A stretch of DNA of 64,000 bases from an uncultured beta proteobacterium (GCA_902826155.1 CADEDU010000034.1:1-64000), one strand, 5' to 3'; positions 18,288 to 27,531 are shown, counted from the first letter of the stretch. Notes: generated from the letters alone by a model not told the origin. A program made the numbers and translations.

Positions 18288-19885
18288 AAGCTCGGAAATT
18301 CGATCCGATAACGCTCGAGATCTGCTGGAACCGCCTGATCTCGATCGCGAGCGAACAGGCCGCCGCCATGGTGAACAGCTCGTTCTCCGCAGTGCTCGGC
18401 GAGATGGAAGATCTGTCCGCGGGCGTGTTCGACGCCAGCGGAACGATGATGGCGCAGTCAGTGCAGGGGGCTCCAGGCCATCTCGGCAGCCTGAGCGTCG
18501 GGTTGAAGAGCTTCCTCGAAGTGTTCGGTCCGCTGAACCTGCATCCGGGCGACGTACTGATCACGAACGATCCTTGGCTCGTATCGGGCCACAAGCACGA
18601 CATTTCGATCGCAACCCCGGTGTTCTACAAGCGCCGGCTGGTTGGGTTCACCGCGAGCAACTGCCATACCGTGGATATCGGCGGGCGCATCTTCTCCGCC
18701 GCTGCGAGCGAGGTCTACGAGGAGGGGTTGCAGATTCCGCGTATGAAACTGTTCGAGCGCGGCAAACGCAACGAGACGCTGTTCCGGTTGATCGAGGAGA
18801 ACGTGCGCTCACCGCAGCTGGTGCTCGGCGATCTGATGGCGCAGGTGTCGGCCAACGAAACCGCGTCGCAGCGGCTGGCGATGTTCATGCGGGAGTTGAA
18901 ACTCGACGAACTCCAATCGCTGGCGCGCGCAGTGACGTCGCGCACCGAGCGGCTCATGCGCGAGGCGATCGCACGGGTGCCCGATGGCGTGTATCGCGAC
19001 CGGGTTGCGCTCGACGGTTTCGACACGCCGCTCGAGATCCAGGCGGCGGTCCACGTCCAGGGCGATCGGATCACGGTCGACTACGCGGGTAGCTCGGCGC
19101 AGGTCCCCAAGGGGATCAACTGCGTCATCAATTTCACCGAGGCGTTCACGCGCTACGCCATCAAATGCCTGCTGGTGCCCGACTCACCGAACAATGATGG
19201 GAGCTTCGCGCCAATTCGCACCGTCGCCCCGCCCGGCACGATCGTGAACGCCAGCTACCCGGCACCGGTCGGTGGACGCCATCTGGTGGGGTTGTACTTG
19301 CCGGGCGTGATTTTCGGTGCGCTGGCCGATGTCGTGCCTTCGCGTGTCGTGGCCGACAGCTCAGTGCTTTCAGCGATTACGCTTTCGGGCCGCAATGCCC
19401 GAGACAAGCCATACGTGTTCACGTTCTTTTCTTCCGGCGGCATGGGTGGGCGCGCCGGTAAGGACGGGCTCGACGCAACCGCGTTCCCGAGCAACGTTGC
19501 CAGCGTGCCGATCGAAATCATGGAACAAGCCACGCCCGCCATCGTCACCCGGCGCGAACTGATTGCTGATTCTTGTGGAAAGGGCGAGTACCGGGGCGGC
19601 GCGGGGCAACGGATCGGCCTGCGGCTGCGCGGTGATCGCGCGGCAACTGTTTCGTGCATGGTCGAGCGGACCGAGTCGGCACCCCGTGGAATTCGTGGCG
19701 GTGCCAACGGGCGGGCGGCGGGGCTGCTGCTCGATGGCAAGCCGATCGATCCGAAAACCGGTTTCACCTTGCGTCCGGGACAGGAACTCGTGCTCGAAAC
19801 GCCTGGCGGCGGTGGCTATGGATCGCCATCTGAACGCTCGATCGACGCGCTCGAGCGTGACCGGGCCATGGGGCTCACTTCGTAA
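18284..19885 (+). CDS. hyuB: Hydantoinase B / oxoprolinase B-type subunit (set 3)
   Basis: 533 residues, ATGA overlap with hyuA. Blocks: LEICWNRLISIASEQ, NDPWLVSGHKHDISI, NCHTVDIGGRIFSAAASEVYEEGLQIP and C-terminal GGGGYGSPSER. The SGHKHD and DIGGR variants replace the GGTHLPD and DxGGxxPG forms of set 2, which marks it as a different HyuB subfamily. Catalytic partner of the adjoining HyuA. Confidence 0.92.
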   Translation: MKARKFDPITLEICWNRLISIASEQAAAMVNSSFSAVLGEMEDLSAGVFDASGTMMAQSVQGAPGHLGSLSVGLKSFLEVFGPLNLHPGDVLITNDPWLVSGHKHDISIATPVFYKRRLVGFTASNCHTVDIGGRIFSAAASEVYEEGLQIPRMKLFERGKRNETLFRLIEENVRSPQLVLGDLMAQVSANETASQRLAMFMRELKLDELQSLARAVTSRTERLMREAIARVPDGVYRDRVALDGFDTPLEIQAAVHVQGDRITVDYAGSSAQVPKGINCVINFTEAFTRYAIKCLLVPDSPNNDGSFAPIRTVAPPGTIVNASYPAPVGGRHLVGLYLPGVIFGALADVVPSRVVADSSVLSAITLSGRNARDKPYVFTFFSSGGMGGRAGKDGLDATAFPSNVASVPIEIMEQATPAIVTRRELIADSCGKGEYRGGAGQRIGLRLRGDRAATVSCMVERTESAPRGIRGGANGRAAGLLLDGKPIDPKTGFTLRPGQELVLETPGGGGYGSPSERSIDALERDRAMGLTS

Positions 19886-19906
19886 CCGCTTCAACAGGGG
19901 ATCGCG

Positions 19907-20296
19907 ATGAAAAAAACAATTGTGTCGCCGCATGTGGCGAAGACCAAGGGGCCCTATGTGCAGGGGGTCGCTCTCACCAATGGGACCACGATCATGACTT
20001 CGGGCGTTGTCGCCCGGACTGCCGACGGTACGCTGATCGGTGCTGGCGATATCCGTGCCCAGACGCGACAGTGTCTGGAGAACATTCGCCACATCATCGA
20101 GGCGGGCGGCGGCAGGTTGCAGGATCTGGCCAAGGTCACCGTCTTCATCCGCGATCTGAAGGATTACGCCGGAATGAACGAGGTGCGTAGGGAAATGCTT
20201 GAAGGAATCGCTTTCGCCAGTTCGACCGTGCAGGCCGCGCTCAACGCGCCCGAGGCGCTGGTCGAGATCGAGGCGGTCGCGTTCGTCTCGGCTTAG
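19907..20296 (+). CDS. RidA/YjgF-family protein without the catalytic arginine
   Basis: 129 residues with AGGGAT-type ribosome site 6-10 nt ahead. RidA fold blocks: GVALTNGTTIMTSGV, IRAQTRQCLENIRHIIEAGG, LQDLAKVTVFIRDL and EALVEIEAVAF. Canonical RidA imine deaminases have Arg in the P-A-R-S-x-V block; here it is ASSTV, with S105 at the arginine position, so 2-aminoacrylate deaminase activity is doubtful. Non-RidA Rid subfamilies lacking this arginine occur in amide and nitrogen catabolic operons. Lies 21 nt after hyuB. Confidence 0.88.
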   Translation: MKKTIVSPHVAKTKGPYVQGVALTNGTTIMTSGVVARTADGTLIGAGDIRAQTRQCLENIRHIIEAGGGRLQDLAKVTVFIRDLKDYAGMNEVRREMLEGIAFASSTVQAALNAPEALVEIEAVAFVSA

Positions 20297-20362
20297 CAAA
20301 TCCTGAGTCGGTCGCATGCTCGCGATCGACTTGCTCAACGCAATGGACGGGGGGAGAACTGA

Positions 20363-21571
20363 ATGAAACGACTCGCTGGAACAGTAGCAGCCTTTGCGAT
20401 GATCTTTATGGCCTCCGGTGCGGTGGCCCAGGTCCGCATCGGCCTGATCGACATGTATGGCGGCGGTTTCGCCGCCCAGGCCGATGCGATTCGCACCGGG
20501 TTTCAGATCGCGATCGATGAAGCCAATGCGGCTGGCGGCGTGAAGGGGCAGCGGTTCGCGCTGAGCACGGCCGACATGGGCATCAGCGTCGAGAAGGCGA
20601 TCACCGAGGCGCGCCGCATGCTGCTCGACGAGAAAATGAAGTTCGTCACCGTCGGCAGCCACAGCGGTGCCGCCGTGGCGCTGGCTGATCTGTTGCGCAA
20701 TCAGCAGGCCTTTGGATTGGGCGCGTTTGCGACGACCAAGCGCTTCACCGGCGAGGAAGGGCACGATCGAGTCGGTCGAGGCAATCTTTCCACGGTGGAG
20801 ATCGGCCGGGTCATCGCCGAGCACATCAAAGGGATGCCCGAGGTGAAGCGCATCGCGACGATTGCGCCGGACTTCGAGTTCGGCAAGCACTTCGTCGAGG
20901 ATTTCCTTGCCGCCATCAAGATCGCGCGGCCCGACATCACGATCGCCCGGCAGGAATGGCCCAAGTTCGGCGCCGCCGATTTCACGCCGCACGCCACTGC
21001 ATTGCAGGCCGCCCGCGCCGACATGATCGTGAGCGCGTTGTTCAGCGGTGATCTCATCAACTTCCTCAAGGCAGCCAAGGACTTCGATCTATTCACCGGG
21101 AAGACGAAATTTTTCACCAGCGGCGCGGACCTGGTGAAGATGTCGAACGTACGCGATTCCATCCCCGAAGGCAGCTTCGTCACGGTCTGGTATCCGTTCT
21201 ATGCGATCGACAACGCGGAGAACACTCGATTCATCGAAGAAGTGAAGAAGCGCACCAATACCTATCCGGTCGGATCCACGCTGGTCGGATACGTTTCCGG
21301 GCGCATGCTGACCGCGGCGATCATCAAGGCGAAGGATCCGAATGACCCGGCCTCCGTGGCCAGCGCGCTTGACAACATCGAGTTTCAAAGCCCGGTAGGG
21401 CCGGTGAAGGTGCGCGCGTGCGACAACATGGCGATGTACAACTTCTATGTCGGTACCGTTAAGAAAGAGCAGCGCTTTCCCGACGGGATCGGCGTGGTGG
21501 ACGTGAAGTCCTACAACACGACCGCCTATGCGCGCTCGTGCGACGAGATCGCCAAGCTGCGCAAGAAGTAG
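20363..21571 (+). CDS. livK: Periplasmic substrate-binding protein of HAAT ABC importer, LivK-like
   Basis: 402 residues with signal peptide ending ASGAVAQ and a strong GGGGGAGA ribosome site. Type I periplasmic binding fold (VRIGLIDMYGGGFAAQADA, GFQIAIDEANAAGGVKGQ, VGSHSGAAVALADLL, LQAARADMIVSALFSGDLINFLKA). Captures the substrate for LivHM. Diverged from true leucine-binding proteins, in keeping with a role in importing the amide handled by this operon. Confidence 0.92.
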   Translation: MKRLAGTVAAFAMIFMASGAVAQVRIGLIDMYGGGFAAQADAIRTGFQIAIDEANAAGGVKGQRFALSTADMGISVEKAITEARRMLLDEKMKFVTVGSHSGAAVALADLLRNQQAFGLGAFATTKRFTGEEGHDRVGRGNLSTVEIGRVIAEHIKGMPEVKRIATIAPDFEFGKHFVEDFLAAIKIARPDITIARQEWPKFGAADFTPHATALQAARADMIVSALFSGDLINFLKAAKDFDLFTGKTKFFTSGADLVKMSNVRDSIPEGSFVTVWYPFYAIDNAENTRFIEEVKKRTNTYPVGSTLVGYVSGRMLTAAIIKAKDPNDPASVASALDNIEFQSPVGPVKVRACDNMAMYNFYVGTVKKEQRFPDGIGVVDVKSYNTTAYARSCDEIAKLRKK

Positions 21572-21585
21572 CCGGACCTGCCGCG

Positions 21586-22296
21586 ATGGCCGACATGCTA
21601 CGTGTCGCCGACCTGCATGCGAGCTATGGCCCCAGTGAAGTGCTGTTCGGCATCGATCTGGCGGTAAGCGAAGGTGAGGTTGTGGTCTTGCTCGGCCGCA
21701 ACGGTGCGGGCAAGACGACGACGCTCAAGAGCATCATGGGCGTCCTCACCACACGGCGCGGCAGCATTCGGTTCCGTGATCGGGAGATCGGCGTGCTCGA
21801 GTCCGATGAAATCTGCCGGGCCGGACTTGGGTACGTGCCCGAGGACTGCCGCATCTTTCGCGGGTTGTCGGTGAAGGAGAATCTGGAGACCGGGCGTCGC
21901 GCACCACGCGGGCCGCGCGTGGCGTGGGAAGAAGAACGCCTCTTCGCACTGTTTCCCGATCTGAAGTTGAGCGCGGACCGCCCGGCGCAGTCGCTTTCAG
22001 GCGGTCAACAACGCATGCTCGCGGTAGCCCGCACGCTGATGGGCAACCCGGATCTGCTGCTGCTGGACGAGCCATCGGAGGGTATCGCACCGATCGTCGT
22101 GCAGCAGATGCTCGAGCGCCTGCTTGAGCTCAAGCGATCGGGGGCGACCATACTGTTGTCGGAACAGAATCTCGGCTTTGCTCTCAAGCTCGCCGATCGC
22201 CTCTACATCATCGAAAAGGGCGAGATCAAATACGAGGGGACACCGGCAAGTCTTGCCGCGGATGAGGCGACACGGGCGGCTTATTTGATGGTTTGA
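21586..22296 (+). CDS. livF: ABC transporter ATPase, LivF family
   Basis: 236 residues from ATG 21586; an upstream in-frame start would overlap livK. Walker A GRNGAGKTT (37-45), signature LSGGQQRML, Walker B LLLLDEPSEGIAP, and LSEQN switch. Completes the HMGKF set; the split of HMG from KF around amidase/hyu genes ties transport and catabolism into one transcript. Confidence 0.93.
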   Translation: MADMLRVADLHASYGPSEVLFGIDLAVSEGEVVVLLGRNGAGKTTTLKSIMGVLTTRRGSIRFRDREIGVLESDEICRAGLGYVPEDCRIFRGLSVKENLETGRRAPRGPRVAWEEERLFALFPDLKLSADRPAQSLSGGQQRMLAVARTLMGNPDLLLLDEPSEGIAPIVVQQMLERLLELKRSGATILLSEQNLGFALKLADRLYIIEKGEIKYEGTPASLAADEATRAAYLMV

Positions 22297-22456
22297 ACAT
22301 CACGCTCGGCGTTGTGCATGATGGACTCTTGCTGTGGCCGGATGGCCGATCGTGTGGCCATTCTTGCCAGGCTGCGCGACACACTCGCCGCCGGTTCTAC
22401 CCGTGGACCGCTGGCGACCTTAGTCGTCATGATGAAGTGATGGCAGGAGGAGACCG

Positions 22457-23275
22457 ATGGGAGCGATGGCACCGCTCGGCACCACTGACCCGAAGAATCG
22501 CTTCGCGGCGGTCGATCGGCAATTCGCTTCGACGCTGAGCCGGGGTCTTGAAGTATTGCGATGCTTCACGGTGTCCGAGCCCGTGTTGGGCAACAAGGAA
22601 ATCTCGGCGCGCACCGGTTTGCCCAAGCCGACCGTTTCGCGACTGACCTACACGCTCACCCAACTTGGCTACCTGCGCCATCTCGCGCGGTCGGCCAAAT
22701 ACGAGCTTGGCAGCGCGGTATTGTCGATCGGGTACCCGCTACTTGCCAACATCAAGGTCCGCCAGCTTGCACGTCCGCTCATGATCGATCTCGCCGAGTG
22801 CGCCCGGGGCTGGGTATCGCTTGGTATGCGGGAGCGGTTGAACATGGTCTACATCGAGACCGCTCGATCCAAGGAGGTGCTGGAGTCGAAGCCCGACATT
22901 GGCCAGACTTTTCCGATTGTCATGTCGGCGATGGGAAGAGCTTATCTGGCCGGGCTCGAACCTGAAGGGCGTGAGTCGATCGAGAATCAGATTCGCATCA
23001 AGACGCCGGATTTGTGGTCGCGCCATTCGAGCAAGATCGCGGCAAGCTTGGCTGATGTGCGCGCGCGCGGATTTTGTCTGCACCGCGGCGATTTCAATCC
23101 GCACGTTCACACGGTCGCTGCGCCGCTGCGCCGTCGCGGCGATCGCGACGTCCTGGTCTTCAACTGCGCGGTTCCTGTACATGCCGCCGGAAGAGGGCGG
23201 CTCGAAGACGATTTGGGCCCGCGACTGGTGCAACTTGCTCGCACCGTGGAGATGATGCTCGACCACGGTCTGTGA
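22457..23275 (+). CDS. IclR-family transcriptional regulator
   Basis: 272 residues with GGAGGAG 7 nt before ATG. N-terminal winged helix-turn-helix (about 25-85: TLSRGLEVLRCFTV, NKEISARTGLPKPTVSRLTYTL) and C-terminal GAF-like ligand domain (100-265). IclR proteins bind short palindromes and often govern acyl-CoA and aromatic catabolism. It ends 9 nt from the convergent ligase gene, and the paired palindromes upstream of the two acyl-CoA dehydrogenase operons (28753 and 35700) are candidate targets; that link is inference. Confidence 0.92.
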   Translation: MGAMAPLGTTDPKNRFAAVDRQFASTLSRGLEVLRCFTVSEPVLGNKEISARTGLPKPTVSRLTYTLTQLGYLRHLARSAKYELGSAVLSIGYPLLANIKVRQLARPLMIDLAECARGWVSLGMRERLNMVYIETARSKEVLESKPDIGQTFPIVMSAMGRAYLAGLEPEGRESIENQIRIKTPDLWSRHSSKIAASLADVRARGFCLHRGDFNPHVHTVAAPLRRRGDRDVLVFNCAVPVHAAGRGRLEDDLGPRLVQLARTVEMMLDHGL

Positions 23276-23284
23276 GTCGGTGGG

Positions 23285-24700
23285 CTACCGATCCCCGCCC
23301 GGGAGGCTGCCAGGTTCCACCACGATGAGGCGTGTTTTGGTTTCGGTGCGGCCTAGCGTGCCCGCTGGCACCAGTCGGACGTCGGCGCTGACAGTGAGGT
23401 CGGCGCGTATGGCGGCCTCGATCGCCTGCTTGAGCGTTGCGAGCGAGGGCTCGGCCAAGCCCGGCGCGTGTTCTGCCCGGATGCGCAGCGGCGGCTCGAC
23501 CTTGGGACCAGGTGCAGGAAGCACGATCTGTATGCGCCCAGCGACCTGTGGAGCGAACCGATCGACGACGCTCTGGACGGCCGAGGGGAAGACGTTGACG
23601 CCGCGCACCAGCAGCATGTCATCGGCGCGTCCGATGATGTCCATACGAAATCCGGTGCGTCCGCAGGGACACGCGCTGGTCTGCACCCGCAGGATGTCGC
23701 CAGTTCGATAGCGCACCAGACCACATGCTTGGCGATCCAGATGGGTGAAGATGTATTCACCCTCCGCGCCGTCGCGCATAGGCACGAACTGCCCGGTCTG
23801 CGGATCGATGAGCTGGACCAGGGCAAAGTCCGGCGTGATCTGGTGCTTGCCGTTGCGGTACTGGCAGTGGGCGAACACGTTCGGATGGGCATCGGAAGTC
23901 GATGCCCAGTCGTAGACGTGCTGCGTGCCGAAGGCTTCCTCCATGCGCTTCTGGAAGCTCGGCAGCTCGAATCCCGACTCGCCGCCACCGCACACGACGC
24001 GCAGGCCCAGGGCGCTTGGCGGGATACCGAGCACCTCTTGGCATTTCTCGGCAAGGTAGGCCGCGAACGACGGCGTGCCGATCCACACGGTGGCCTTGAC
24101 CTCCCATGCCATCTTCAGCATGCCTTCGGCCTTGCGTTCGGCACCCACTGGAACATCGAGCGCGCCAAGGTGCTCGATCGCCGCGCAAAACGGTATGCCC
24201 GCGTTGAACATGCTCAAGGCGAACCCGTTGATCACCCGATCGCCGGGTCGCACCCCGAAACCCCACAATCCGCGGGCGATTGATTCGTTCCGGCGCAACG
24301 TGTCGTCGCGTGTATAGCCTTGAAACACCGGGCGGCCGGTCGTGCCGGCGGTGGACGTGATGCGCACGATGCGATCCATCGGCGCCGCCTGATGCAGTCC
24401 GAAGGGCGGCGCGGCTTCCTGCGCCTCACGCAGCTCGGTCTTGGTGGTGAAGGGCAGGCCGGCCAGATCCTCGATGCTGCGCAGATCCTCGGCGCGGAAT
24501 CCAGTCTCGCGAAACTTGCGTTGATAGAGGACCGAATGTTGTTCGAGGTAGCGCAGCTGATGCTTCAGCTTGCCCAGCTGCAGCGCGGTCATCTGCTCGG
24601 CCGGCATCGTCTCGCGCGCCGGATTCCAGAAAGTTCGAGTGAGGTCGGGATCGTCCTCGGCGAACCGGACTTCTGGTGACAGCGGATGTCGTGCGGTCAT
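23285..24700 (-). CDS. Phenylacetate-CoA ligase (PaaK)-like AMP-forming ligase
   Basis: 471 residues from ATG 24700; the frame extends upstream but through the neighbouring gene. PaaK-family motifs: TSTAGTTGRPVFQG P-loop (about 120), YRTGDI (about 328), a PCGRTG cysteine block, and RGVNVFPSAVQ (about 363). Activates an aryl or related carboxylic acid with ATP and CoA. Last gene of the 28692-23285 operon, 22 nt after the acyl-CoA-dehydrogenase-fold gene. The substrate need not be phenylacetate; the PaaK family also covers benzoate, anthranilate and heteroaromatic acids. Confidence 0.88.
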   Translation of the reverse strand: MTARHPLSPEVRFAEDDPDLTRTFWNPARETMPAEQMTALQLGKLKHQLRYLEQHSVLYQRKFRETGFRAEDLRSIEDLAGLPFTTKTELREAQEAAPPFGLHQAAPMDRIVRITSTAGTTGRPVFQGYTRDDTLRRNESIARGLWGFGVRPGDRVINGFALSMFNAGIPFCAAIEHLGALDVPVGAERKAEGMLKMAWEVKATVWIGTPSFAAYLAEKCQEVLGIPPSALGLRVVCGGGESGFELPSFQKRMEEAFGTQHVYDWASTSDAHPNVFAHCQYRNGKHQITPDFALVQLIDPQTGQFVPMRDGAEGEYIFTHLDRQACGLVRYRTGDILRVQTSACPCGRTGFRMDIIGRADDMLLVRGVNVFPSAVQSVVDRFAPQVAGRIQIVLPAPGPKVEPPLRIRAEHAPGLAEPSLATLKQAIEAAIRADLTVSADVRLVPAGTLGRTETKTRLIVVEPGSLPGGDR

Positions 24701-24722
24701 CTGCGGGGGCGCTCGGCGCGCG

Positions 24723-25889
24723 TTACAGGCGGGCGGTCGTGTCGAACGGTTGGCCGAGATGGTACTTGCCCAAGGTTGCCGCGGTCTTGTCCAGATTCTC
24801 GTGCAGCGTATGCACGCGCAGATCGCGAAAGAACCGCGACAGCGGCGCGTCTGCTGCGAATGCGCTCGAGCCGGCGATCTGCGCGGCCTTGTCCATGACC
24901 ATGACGGCGTTCTCCAGCGCGCGGTGCTTGGCCACAAGCGAGAAGAGCTCGGCCTGTACCCGATCACCGCGCGTCCACAACCACGCTGCCCGGTAGATGA
25001 GCCAGCGCACCGAATCGATGCCGATGCGGATCTCGCCCATGCGCAACTGCGCGTAGGCATCGCCCGCGGTGCCGCGTTTGGGAAGGTAATCGGCGAGGAT
25101 ATCGAACACGCCTTCGGTGCCGCCGAGATACTGCGCTGCGAACCCGAGATGAAAGCGCGCCTGCCAGCGTTCCCGTGGATAGAACCCGGGGTCGCCCAAC
25201 ACGTTCTCATCGGCGACGAAACAATCCTCGAGCTTCAGCGTCGGACTGGCGGCGCCACGCATCCCCAACGGATTCCACGAGCCCTCGACGACGCTCACAC
25301 CTTTGGCGTTCTTCGGGATCGCCACCCCCAGATGGCCCTCGGGGCCGGGGCGGTCGCGGATGCCGGCAAAGATGATGTTGTAATCCACGACATCGCCCAG
25401 CGTGGCGTAGTTCTTGACGCCGTTGATGCGATAGCCCCCGGGCGCGGGGTCGGCAATGGTGATCAGACCATAAAGACCGCGCGCAGTCCGGCCGGGTTCG
25501 CTACCGGTTGCGTTGAGCAATGCACCTTGCCCGATTACTTCCCCGAGGATTCGCTCGCGCTGTGCCTTGGTCCCCACCTGGTCAATGTAGTGCGTGCCGT
25601 GGCAGTGAATATGCAGGCACTGCGCGGTGGACATGCAGTAGCGCGCGGTGTGCTCCACGGCAAGCAGGTACAGCAGCGGATCGGTACCGGCGCAACCGCT
25701 TCCCATTCCGCCGAGGTCCGCTGAGATGGTCAGTCCGAGCAGGCCGGCTGAGCGGAAATCGTGCAAGTTCTCGATCGGCGTTTGCGCATCCTGATCGGCG
25801 CGCGCTGCGCGCGGCACGAACTTCTCGCGCGCTAGCGCGCCGACTGTGTCGTAGACCTGCTTGTGGCGGGGGCTAAGTTCGAAATCCAT
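24723..25889 (-). CDS. Acyl-CoA dehydrogenase-fold flavoprotein, oxidase/monooxygenase-like
   Basis: 388 residues from ATG 25889, placed about 10 nt after a GAGG ribosome site; a GTG three codons upstream sits on that site and is less likely. N-, middle and C-terminal acyl-CoA dehydrogenase domains are present, but the C-terminal part (SSAFAADAPLSRFFRDLRVH, ENLDKTAATLG) resembles the Acyl-CoA_dh_2/DszC-HpaB group of flavin-dependent oxygenases, and there is no YEGT catalytic glutamate block. It may hydroxylate or N/S-oxidise rather than desaturate its substrate. Located between the four-domain rhodanese and the CoA ligase. Confidence 0.82.
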   Translation of the reverse strand: MDFELSPRHKQVYDTVGALAREKFVPRAARADQDAQTPIENLHDFRSAGLLGLTISADLGGMGSGCAGTDPLLYLLAVEHTARYCMSTAQCLHIHCHGTHYIDQVGTKAQRERILGEVIGQGALLNATGSEPGRTARGLYGLITIADPAPGGYRINGVKNYATLGDVVDYNIIFAGIRDRPGPEGHLGVAIPKNAKGVSVVEGSWNPLGMRGAASPTLKLEDCFVADENVLGDPGFYPRERWQARFHLGFAAQYLGGTEGVFDILADYLPKRGTAGDAYAQLRMGEIRIGIDSVRWLIYRAAWLWTRGDRVQAELFSLVAKHRALENAVMVMDKAAQIAGSSAFAADAPLSRFFRDLRVHTLHENLDKTAATLGKYHLGQPFDTTARL

Positions 25890-25947
25890 GCTTCTCACAC
25901 CTCATCATCGTTCGATTCGTTTCGGCGGAATGACCGGTCGGCAGCTT

Positions 25948-27531
25948 TCAGCGCTTGACTGCGGCGCGCCGCTGCTCGGTCAATCGCTGCTCCCACTCCA
26001 GATAGCGCGCCATCGATTCCAGACTCGAGTCATACGGCGGCAGCACCACGTCGTCGGCATCAGCTAAGTCCGCGGGCCAGCCGTTCTCGGCCGGGAGCGC
26101 CTGCCTGTTCCACGCAGCGACGCCACCCTGCAGCGTGCGCACCGCGGTGTAGCCCAGGCGTGCGAGGTTGGCGGCCGCAAACGTAGAGGCCACGCCGTCA
26201 TGGCAGGTGAGGACGATCGGTGTATCCATGGCCGGAGCGTGCTCTGCGATGCGTGCCTCCAGCCAGCCGTAGGACAGCCACCGCGCCCCCGGTACGCGCG
26301 CCGCTTTGAAGTGACGGCTCGTATCCACGTCGATAACCAACGGCGCAGGCTGCGCCACCGCCAAATCGGCAGGCGTGATGTACTGCGCCCGCGTTTGCGC
26401 CTCATGCCAACCGAGCGGCTGCGAGCGCCCGCGTCCCTGAACCAGTTCCCGCCCGGAGGCGCGCCATGCTGCGGTACCGCCCTCGAGTACATAGACGCAA
26501 TCGCGGCCAGCGCGGCGCAACCAATACGCTGTCAGATACGCGCGTGCCTCGCGATCATCGATGAGGACTGTGCGCGCGCAGCGTACCGGGGCGAATTCGT
26601 CCGTTCGCTGGATCGCCAGGCCGCCGGGCAGGGCGGTCGACTCGGCGATATGCCCGCTCGTGTATTCGACCAGTTGACGTACGTCGAACAGGTACACGTT
26701 CGCCGTGCCCTGTGCCCGCGCGGCTCGCCACGCCTCCAAAACATTCGCGTCGATCCGCTGCACGCCGACGCTTTCTGCGAGCGTGCGCACGCGCTGCTCA
26801 GCATCAATTGCGCTGGCCGCGGAGGGTTCCAACACCGCGCGGCCGGAGCCTTTCTCGAGCGAGAACCCGGCCAGCTGCCATCCCATCGTGCCGTTCTCCA
26901 ACGCATAGGCTTCGGGCACGCCCAGCGCGCGCAGGGACTGACAGGCGATGATGCTGCGCGTGCGTCCCGCGCAGTGCACAACGATCGGGACGCCGCGTGC
27001 GCGCAGATCCGCGCCGAGCCGCGCCAGGTCGACCCCGAATGCGCCGTACGCACCGGGAATTCGCGCGACGGCGTACTCGTCGGGCGTACGAATGTCGCAG
27101 ACGAGATGGGTGCGCCCCTGGTCTTGCCAGGCCTTCAATGTCGTGACCGAGAGCTGCGGCACGTGCTCGTGCTCCTGCACCTGCTCGCCGAACAACTTGC
27201 TGGGCACGTTGCTGCCGGTTGTGAGCTCGCGTTTCGCTTCGAGCCACGCTCCGGTACCGCCTGCGAGCACCCGTACATTGCGGTAGCCCAAGTGCTCCAG
27301 CGTCGCGGCGGCCAGTGCCGCGCGCGGTCCGCCTTCGTCGTACAGGACGATCATCGTCGAGCGATCGGCGATGAGATCGCCAATGCGTAGTTCGATCTGC
27401 CGCCGGGGCAGGAACGTGGCCCCGAAGAGATGGCCGCGATCGGCTTCGCCGGTTTCGCGGATGTCGAGAAGGGCCCATTCGCTCGCCTCGTCTCGCAGCG
27501 CATCCAGCTCTTGGAGCGCAATCGGTTGCAT
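25948..27531 (-). CDS. Four-domain rhodanese-family sulfurtransferase
   Basis: 527 residues holding four tandem rhodanese domains at about 1-105, 125-225, 255-365 and 385-490. Active-loop positions alternate: D65 (VLYDEGG), C187 (VVHCAGR), D325 (VLIDDRE), C443 (VLTCHDG). Domains 2 and 4 thus keep the persulfide-forming cysteine and 1 and 3 have aspartate in its place, like two fused two-domain TST enzymes. Cytoplasmic, no signal peptide. The start directly follows the acyl-CoA dehydrogenase stop. Transfers or holds sulfane sulfur; its presence in a CoA-ligase/dehydrogenase operon hints at a sulfur-containing substrate. Confidence 0.9.
   Translation of the reverse strand: MQPIALQELDALRDEASEWALLDIRETGEADRGHLFGATFLPRRQIELRIGDLIADRSTMIVLYDEGGPRAALAAATLEHLGYRNVRVLAGGTGAWLEAKRELTTGSNVPSKLFGEQVQEHEHVPQLSVTTLKAWQDQGRTHLVCDIRTPDEYAVARIPGAYGAFGVDLARLGADLRARGVPIVVHCAGRTRSIIACQSLRALGVPEAYALENGTMGWQLAGFSLEKGSGRAVLEPSAASAIDAEQRVRTLAESVGVQRIDANVLEAWRAARAQGTANVYLFDVRQLVEYTSGHIAESTALPGGLAIQRTDEFAPVRCARTVLIDDREARAYLTAYWLRRAGRDCVYVLEGGTAAWRASGRELVQGRGRSQPLGWHEAQTRAQYITPADLAVAQPAPLVIDVDTSRHFKAARVPGARWLSYGWLEARIAEHAPAMDTPIVLTCHDGVASTFAAANLARLGYTAVRTLQGGVAAWNRQALPAENGWPADLADADDVVLPPYDSSLESMARYLEWEQRLTEQRRAAVKR

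Noticed and set aside
19370..20992. 540-codon minus-strand frame across hyuB, ridA and livK
   Set aside because: Crosses three genuine genes and their spacers; composition of a shadow.
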